Position numbers and translations under genes: made by a program. From Sedimentisphaerales bacterium (GTDB lineage Bacteria; Planctomycetota; Phycisphaerae; Sedimentisphaerales; SG8-4), in the NCBI GenBank assembly GCA_016932895.1, contig JAFGCA010000572.1, positions 1 to 13,054 on the forward strand: a stretch of DNA of 13,054 nt, given 5' to 3'. The stretch's first letter is position 1. Every line of letters starts with the position of its first letter. The notes below the pieces were generated by a model. It worked only from the letters and a program-made list of their open reading frames with translations. It was not told the DNA's origin and did no database searches. Positions 8,497 to 13,054 of the stretch are shown one piece after another.

Positions 8497-10131
8497 CTAC
8501 GGCTTTATCGCCCGGCTGTAGATGCGGACGTCGTCGATCAGGCCGGTGAAGCGCGTGCCGGCGACCATGATGGGTCCACAACCGATAACCAGCCCAGCGG
8601 TCGAACCGACCAGTCCATCCTCGGCCGCTTCAGCGACCAGAACATCATCCAGGTAGAGCAAGCATGTGGAGCCGTCCCAGGTGAACCCGATCCGGTGCCA
8701 GTCCCCATCGGTGACTACCGTTTCCGAGCGAAGCGGATACCCATCTTGATCGATACTCAACTCGCTCGCAAGCTTGCCTTCAGGAGCATCCAGCTTCAGC
8801 CAGGCGGCGCCTCCCTGCTGGGCGACGATCGCCTGGTCCGGTGCGCCGCCTTTGACCCAAGCCAATACGCTGAACGGCCCATCCGACGGATTGAGTACAG
8901 GGTCAACGACGCAGAAGGTCGTCCCGTCAAACTCCAAAGCGCCGTTCACTTGACCACCATCCGGCCGCCATGCAGGGACGCCCAACACGGTGCCACCGTT
9001 GTCGCCGACGCTGTCGTAAGCGACAGCGCCTTCGGTTTCGTCCAGGGCCCAATGAGCGATCAGGGTCGGATCGACAAATTCCTTCCCCTCCAGGCACTCC
9101 ACCAGAGCGAAAAGATCCTGTTCATCGACGGTGCCGTCGCCGAGAGGCGTGGGCCCGATATCGCACGATGGTCTGTTCTGGCCCCAATGCGCTACCAGGA
9201 TTAACACCTCTTTACCATCGACTTCGCCGTCGCCGTTGAAATCGACGATGGGGATGATTGGCACCTGGTACAGGCCGCCGCCGGCCCGCGTGGAGTAGAA
9301 GTAGAGGACTGAGCCATCCGCAGAAATGCCGGCCGTAATGTCACGATAGGAAGTATTCACAATTGGCCCAAGATTCACCGGCTCAGACCAGGGAGCGTCT
9401 ATGGTTGTCCGTCTCGTTAGCCAAATATCTCTCTCGCCATACCCGCCGGGTCGCTCCGAGTCGAACACAAGCATCAGACCGTCGCTTGAAATGTCGGGTC
9501 CCGAATCCCGTGACGGGCTATTGACAATTGGCCCAAGATTCTCCGGTTCTGACCAGGGATCATTTGTCGTTGCTCGCGTTGACAGATAGATGTCTCGACC
9601 TCCATACCCGCCGGGCCGAACGGAGCAGAAAAAGAGCGACAGACCGTCGGACGAGACGCTCGCGTGCGAATCGTCGTAAGGACTATTGATAGCAAGATTC
9701 ACTGGCTCAGACCACAGCCCATCTGTTGTTGCGCGCGTGGTTAGCCAGATATCCGAATATCCACCAGGCCCTCCTGGCCGGCCAGAGTTGAAAAAGAGCG
9801 TCAGGCCATCGGCCGAGATGTCGGGATTACCATCTCCGTACGGACTATTGATCGGTGGCCCAAGATTAATCGGCGCGGACCAGTCATCATGTACCGTGTC
9901 TCGCGTGAAAACGAATATGTCGTAGCCACCATACCCGCCAGGCCGTTGGGAGTCGACGTAAAGTGACAGACCGTCGGTCGAAACGCTGGGGGAAGTAAAC
10001 GAAGACGATGCGGGAATGGCAGTGGGCGTGCCGAAGACGTAATCCGCCTGCACGGACTGAGTGTCCAGGCCTGAAAGCAGGCCAAGCCCAAGCAGTGACG
10101 CAGCGAACATTGGAACCTTGAAGAGTGTCAT
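8497..10131 (-). CDS. Secreted PD40-repeat, dockerin-like and LamG protein, probable independent start within the long frame
   Basis: An ATG at 10131-10129 is preceded by GGAAGG with a 6-base spacer and begins a signal peptide ([20 protein letters not shown], cut near VQA-DY). The 544-residue product has five PD40-like repeats of 54-55 residues (about 38-290; consensus SDGLSLYFxSxRPGGYGxxDIW and WSEPxNLGP). A dockerin-like pair of calcium sites follows: a full EF-hand loop at 297-308 ([12 protein letters not shown]) and a degenerate one at 328-339 (GDGTVDEQD). Last comes a LamG/concanavalin-like sandwich (355-544: [37 protein letters not shown]). This order is common in secreted planctomycete proteins of unknown function; surface display, cell-cell or glycan binding is inferred. 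It shares its frame and stop with the kinase upstream. The alternative is that this module is made only as the tail of the kinase. Confidence 0.75.
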   Translation of the reverse strand: MTLFKVPMFAASLLGLGLLSGLDTQSVQADYVFGTPTAIPASSSFTSPSVSTDGLSLYVDSQRPGGYGGYDIFVFTRDTVHDDWSAPINLGPPINSPYGDGNPDISADGLTLFFNSGRPGGPGGYSDIWLTTRATTDGLWSEPVNLAINSPYDDSHASVSSDGLSLFFCSVRPGGYGGRDIYLSTRATTNDPWSEPENLGPIVNSPSRDSGPDISSDGLMLVFDSERPGGYGERDIWLTRRTTIDAPWSEPVNLGPIVNTSYRDITAGISADGSVLYFYSTRAGGGLYQVPIIPIVDFNGDGEVDGKEVLILVAHWGQNRPSCDIGPTPLGDGTVDEQDLFALVECLEGKEFVDPTLIAHWALDETEGAVAYDSVGDNGGTVLGVPAWRPDGGQVNGALEFDGTTFCVVDPVLNPSDGPFSVLAWVKGGAPDQAIVAQQGGAAWLKLDAPEGKLASELSIDQDGYPLRSETVVTDGDWHRIGFTWDGSTCLLYLDDVLVAEAAEDGLVGSTAGLVIGCGPIMVAGTRFTGLIDDVRIYSRAIKP

Positions 10132-13054
10132 TTTACACCTTCCCTTCTGCCCGAAGGCAACAGAGATCATTGGAATCGTATGTACGGGTCTTTCTGCAGA
10201 AAAGACGAGTTGACAATCGAATGGCAGGCTGAGGACGCGCCTGACGTCCGGCCGCGTGTCGGACTGCAAATCTGAAGGCTGCCCCCCACCGGCCACGGCC
10301 GACCACTGCCTCATATCGGCATTGGCCGAAACCCGGTCGCCCCAGCGATCATGAAACTGGGCGCGAAGGAAGTAGTTGTTGGCGTCCTCAGGATCGGCTT
10401 CGATTCTCTGTGTGTGCAAGGCCAGTTGTTCCTGATAGTGCTCCTCAAGTGTCAGACCCGGCCCAAGCGAATCAGCTATGCCGGCATTCGGATCAAGATC
10501 GGCGACCCAAATCTCGAAGTAGGGCGCCTGCAAATTGAAGACGAGCTTCGTCCCGTCCGGAGCCAAAGAGATGGGCCAGATCGGACCCTCTAAGACTTTC
10601 CTCGTCTGCTCTTTGTCCAGATCGTAAACCCATAGGCCAGATGGAATTTCGCCGAACTTCTGCGCGCCAAAACACAGTTCGCGACCGTCGGAGGACCAGG
10701 TCTTTCCCCGGGACTGGGATGGGAATGTCCATTCTGCGAGCAACGAGCCGGAAGCCAACTCCAGCACCTTCACGGATTGGCCTTCTGCGCATGCGACGTA
10801 CTGGGTGTCCGGTGAAATCTGCGGAAGTCGATCGGCACATTTCAGGATCGACCGGTGGCTGGAATCGGCGTTTTCGATGCACATCTGGCAGAGGGAACCG
10901 TCAGTCACGGAGAAGAAGTAAATCTGATTTGGATCACGACTCCAACATGGCCAGTTGCCGGATGCTAGGCGTCTTGGCTCCGTACCATCGGCTTTCATGA
11001 TCCATACTTCCTCATCCTCGAATGCGCGATGGCGATTCACCCGTTCGGCGCCGGCAAGCTCGGAAAGAGGCAGGGCCTGGCAATCGCGGACAAACACAAG
11101 GTAACGTCCGTCCGGCGACCATGCCGGATCTTTGCCGGGTACGATGAGCAGATCGGTCTGTCCGGTTTCCGCATCCCAAACGGCTACGCCGCTGTAGCCA
11201 TAAAACCCCGCGCTGAAGGCCAGCTTGCTGCCATCGGGAGACCAGTGAGCCGTGAAGGCATCAGTGACCACTCGCCTGGCCTTCGCCGAGAGGTTGCGAT
11301 ACGTCCGTTGGGCTTCCAGCATGGGCATGAAAGCCATGCCCTCGGGCTCGCTCTCCGGCGGATGCCACGCGCGTCCAGCTTCCAGCGTGTCGAAGACGTA
11401 CTTCCGGGACCAGTTCGTGAACGTGCCTCGAGTGGCAGGATTGGACTCGGTCACTCGCTGGAACACAGAACCCGCTTGCTCATAATCCCCCAGGGCGGTA
11501 AGCGCGCAGAAGATGCGGAACTCGAGCGGCATGGCATCTACCACGAATTCCAGGCACCGCCGAGCGTCGGCAATGACGCGGCTGTATTGTCTCATAGCCA
11601 GGAGCACATCGCAGCGCCGGGCGTTCAAATCGACATACTGGGGATCCTCTGTCGGCGTGAGCCGGATGGCGGTGTCGTAGGACGTGATGGCGTTTTCATA
11701 TTGACCCAATTCGTGCCAGGCGATCGCTTGCAGGGAGTGCCCCACGGGGTCCTGCGGCTGTCGTACGATCATTGCGAGCGCGTCTCGCTCCATCTTCTCG
11801 TACTTTCGTGAGGCGTAGTAGGTGAAGGCACGCAACCGGTACGACTCATAGTGGCTGGGGTCCAGGCGCAGCGCCTCGTCGAGCAACTCAAGCTTCTCTT
11901 TGATTGTGACGGCCGTCATGGCGCGGAGAAAGTAGGCCTCGGCCGTTTCGGCAAGCAACGCCTCGGCCCTCCGGCGGTGCTTAGCGACCTTCGCCAGCTT
12001 TTCGGTATTCGTCGACGGGCTCTCCCAGAGGGTTCGCGCCAAGAGCGAGTGAGCAGCTCCGGCGATCTCCGGACGATCGTCAAGCAGCTTCTGGAGCATG
12101 GTTACGGCCTCATCCGGCTGTCGGCCCTCGACCAGGATGCCGGCATAGAGAAGCTGTGCCTCAGACCCAACATGCTTGCTGCGGAGGATAGAACCTATCT
12201 GCTTGATCGCTTCTGCGTACTGCCCCTTGGCATGGGATTCCCGAGCCTGCGACAGGATGTTCCTGTGCCGGAAGGCCTCCCCCTCGGCCAGTCGGAGCCG
12301 ATCCTGGTTCCACATCGAGAGAATGGCCCCGACGACAGCGATCACAACGGCAATCGCCAGGACCCCAACGGCCGCAACTCGATTTCGGTGCAAGAACTTC
12401 TGTAAGCGATACCGGGCACTGGGGCCTCGCGCCAGGACCGGCTCGCTGTCCAGATGCCGCTGGACGTCCAGGGCAAGGCCGTTGGCCGTCTCGTACCGCC
12501 GAGCCCGATCCTTCTCCAGGGTCTTCATGACGATCCAGTCGAGGTCGCCTCGGACTGCCCGTGCCAGCAGATCGGGCGTGCAGCCGCGATGTTTGGCGAT
12601 ATCGGTCAGGGTGTCACCCAGGGTGCTGAGCTTCGTCGATGGCTTGCTGGGCTCCTGCTCCCGGATGACCCGCTGCATCTCCAGATAGCCGGCCTTGCGG
12701 AGTTCCTCTTCGCTAAACGGTGTGGTGCCGGTGAGTAGTTCGTAGAGCAGCACGCCGAGCGAATAGATGTCCGAGCGTGTGTCGATGTCCAGATCGCTCA
12801 GTTCGGCCTGTTCGGGACTCATGTAAGCGGGAGTGCCGATGATGTGGGCGTAACGGGTGAAGAGCGTTTTCTCCGTGAGCCGCTGATTTGTCGCCTTGGC
12901 AATGCCGAAGTCGATCACCTTGGGGACAGGTATCCCATCGTGGTGGGTGACCATGACGTTGGAGGGTTTCAGATCCCGGTGGATGATGCCTTTCTGGTGG
13001 GCGTGCTGCACGGCGTTGCAGACCTGGATGAACAGCGCCAGGCGCTCTTTGGTG
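8497..13054 (-). CDS. Membrane Ser/Thr protein kinase with TPR and PD40 sensor region, in-frame with a second, secreted-protein module; 5' end missing
   Basis: The frame is open from the window edge (first full codon 13053) for 1518 residues. Kinase motifs are complete from the catalytic loop on: HRDLKPSN (25-32), DFG (48-50), [12 protein letters not shown] (73-84) and [15 protein letters not shown] (95-109); the ATP-binding lobe lies outside. One membrane span follows (about 226-248, coded by 12310-12378), then TPR-like helices (about 255-560) and six PD40 motifs such as [10 protein letters not shown] and [10 protein letters not shown] (about 600-870), suggesting a six-bladed propeller outside the membrane. 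The kinase protein would be expected to end after DMRQWSAV (near 10294), but no stop occurs and the frame continues through a low-GC3 linker into the protein starting at 10131. Either the stop was lost or the product is a true fusion. Ligand and phosphorylation targets are unknown. Confidence 0.88.
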   Translation of the reverse strand, partial: TKERLALFIQVCNAVQHAHQKGIIHRDLKPSNVMVTHHDGIPVPKVIDFGIAKATNQRLTEKTLFTRYAHIIGTPAYMSPEQAELSDLDIDTRSDIYSLGVLLYELLTGTTPFSEEELRKAGYLEMQRVIREQEPSKPSTKLSTLGDTLTDIAKHRGCTPDLLARAVRGDLDWIVMKTLEKDRARRYETANGLALDVQRHLDSEPVLARGPSARYRLQKFLHRNRVAAVGVLAIAVVIAVVGAILSMWNQDRLRLAEGEAFRHRNILSQARESHAKGQYAEAIKQIGSILRSKHVGSEAQLLYAGILVEGRQPDEAVTMLQKLLDDRPEIAGAAHSLLARTLWESPSTNTEKLAKVAKHRRRAEALLAETAEAYFLRAMTAVTIKEKLELLDEALRLDPSHYESYRLRAFTYYASRKYEKMERDALAMIVRQPQDPVGHSLQAIAWHELGQYENAITSYDTAIRLTPTEDPQYVDLNARRCDVLLAMRQYSRVIADARRCLEFVVDAMPLEFRIFCALTALGDYEQAGSVFQRVTESNPATRGTFTNWSRKYVFDTLEAGRAWHPPESEPEGMAFMPMLEAQRTYRNLSAKARRVVTDAFTAHWSPDGSKLAFSAGFYGYSGVAVWDAETGQTDLLIVPGKDPAWSPDGRYLVFVRDCQALPLSELAGAERVNRHRAFEDEEVWIMKADGTEPRRLASGNWPCWSRDPNQIYFFSVTDGSLCQMCIENADSSHRSILKCADRLPQISPDTQYVACAEGQSVKVLELASGSLLAEWTFPSQSRGKTWSSDGRELCFGAQKFGEIPSGLWVYDLDKEQTRKVLEGPIWPISLAPDGTKLVFNLQAPYFEIWVADLDPNAGIADSLGPGLTLEEHYQEQLALHTQRIEADPEDANNYFLRAQFHDRWGDRVSANADMRQWSAVAGGGQPSDLQSDTRPDVRRVLSLPFDCQLVFSAERPVHTIPMISVAFGQKGRCKMTLFKVPMFAASLLGLGLLSGLDTQSVQADYVFGTPTAIPASSSFTSPSVSTDGLSLYVDSQRPGGYGGYDIFVFTRDTVHDDWSAPINLGPPINSPYGDGNPDISADGLTLFFNSGRPGGPGGYSDIWLTTRATTDGLWSEPVNLAINSPYDDSHASVSSDGLSLFFCSVRPGGYGGRDIYLSTRATTNDPWSEPENLGPIVNSPSRDSGPDISSDGLMLVFDSERPGGYGERDIWLTRRTTIDAPWSEPVNLGPIVNTSYRDITAGISADGSVLYFYSTRAGGGLYQVPIIPIVDFNGDGEVDGKEVLILVAHWGQNRPSCDIGPTPLGDGTVDEQDLFALVECLEGKEFVDPTLIAHWALDETEGAVAYDSVGDNGGTVLGVPAWRPDGGQVNGALEFDGTTFCVVDPVLNPSDGPFSVLAWVKGGAPDQAIVAQQGGAAWLKLDAPEGKLASELSIDQDGYPLRSETVVTDGDWHRIGFTWDGSTCLLYLDDVLVAEAAEDGLVGSTAGLVIGCGPIMVAGTRFTGLIDDVRIYSRAIKP
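9262..10020 (-). repeat. Five tandem coding repeats of about 162-165 bases (PD40-like blades)
   Basis: Within the secreted module the blocks beginning near 9852, 9690, 9525 and 9360 (protein motifs [44 protein letters not shown]) repeat every 54-55 codons, with a divergent first unit starting near 10020. Similarity is obvious in protein and still visible in DNA (recurring words such as GGCTCAGACCA and CCGCCGGG on the plus strand), which points to duplication within the gene. Confidence 0.8.
10132..10224 (-). other. Non-coding-like linker read in frame between the kinase and the secreted module
   Basis: Counting by hand, 13 of the 31 codons here end in G or C, against 19 of the 23 codons immediately before it (10225-10293). 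The encoded text (from PFDCQLVF to KGRCK) shows no domain. It contains the ribosome-binding site of the ATG at 10131 and a 12-bp palindrome. It reads like a former intergenic leader that happens to lack an in-frame stop. Confidence 0.6.
10191..10202. promoter_or_regulatory. 12-bp perfect palindrome TTTCTGCAGAAA, possible operator
   Basis: The site is exactly self-complementary and extends to GTC...GAC on the flanks with a one-base offset (10188-10206). It lies 60 bases upstream of the ATG at 10131, in the non-coding-like linker. A regulator-binding site is plausible, but no regulator is encoded nearby. Confidence 0.3.

Overview
The window looks like chromosomal DNA from a planctomycete, most likely of the Phycisphaerae/Sedimentisphaerales type. 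The call rests on gene content: a membrane-anchored Ser/Thr kinase fused to TPR and PD40 repeats with planctomycete-style activation-loop wording, a secreted PD40 / dockerin-like EF-hand / LamG protein of a kind frequent in that group, a Tat-exported sulfatase in a small carbohydrate-degradation operon, and GC-rich genes separated by AT-richer intergenic repeats. This is inference from remembered families; no database search was possible. All seven supported coding units lie on the minus strand, so transcription runs right to left. The long plus-strand reading frames are antisense shadows.

Right end (13054 to 8497): one uninterrupted frame encodes the C-terminal lobe of a protein kinase, one membrane segment, TPRs and a six-motif PD40 propeller. 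It then continues with no stop through a stretch that looks non-coding into a second protein with its own ribosome-binding site, ATG and signal peptide (five PD40-like repeats, a dockerin-like calcium-binding pair and a LamG domain). This apparent in-frame merger of two genes is the most unusual point in the window. Next (8272 to 7055) is a polytopic membrane protein of the HGSNAT/DUF5009 acyltransferase family.

Middle (7054 to 2035): a 336-base intergenic region holds a 7-bp tandem repeat, a 9-bp inverted repeat, a candidate promoter and a 71-bp element of two inverted, GTAG-headed hairpins that resembles a REP pair. It precedes a three-gene exported set spaced by 54 and 52 bases: a PL2-type pectate lyase, a CAPSR sulfatase and a CE1-type esterase with an N-terminal E-set domain. 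Together they would depolymerise, desulfate and de-esterify an acidic plant- or alga-type polysaccharide.

Left end (1765 to 1): housekeeping genes. prfB (release factor 2) starts at 1765 and needs a programmed +1 frameshift at CTT TGA C. It is followed after 58 bases by the 5' part of pepA (leucyl aminopeptidase), which runs off the window. The 269-base gap between the esterase and prfB holds candidate promoters and an AT-rich imperfect palindrome that shares a 12-bp word with the 7-kb intergenic region.
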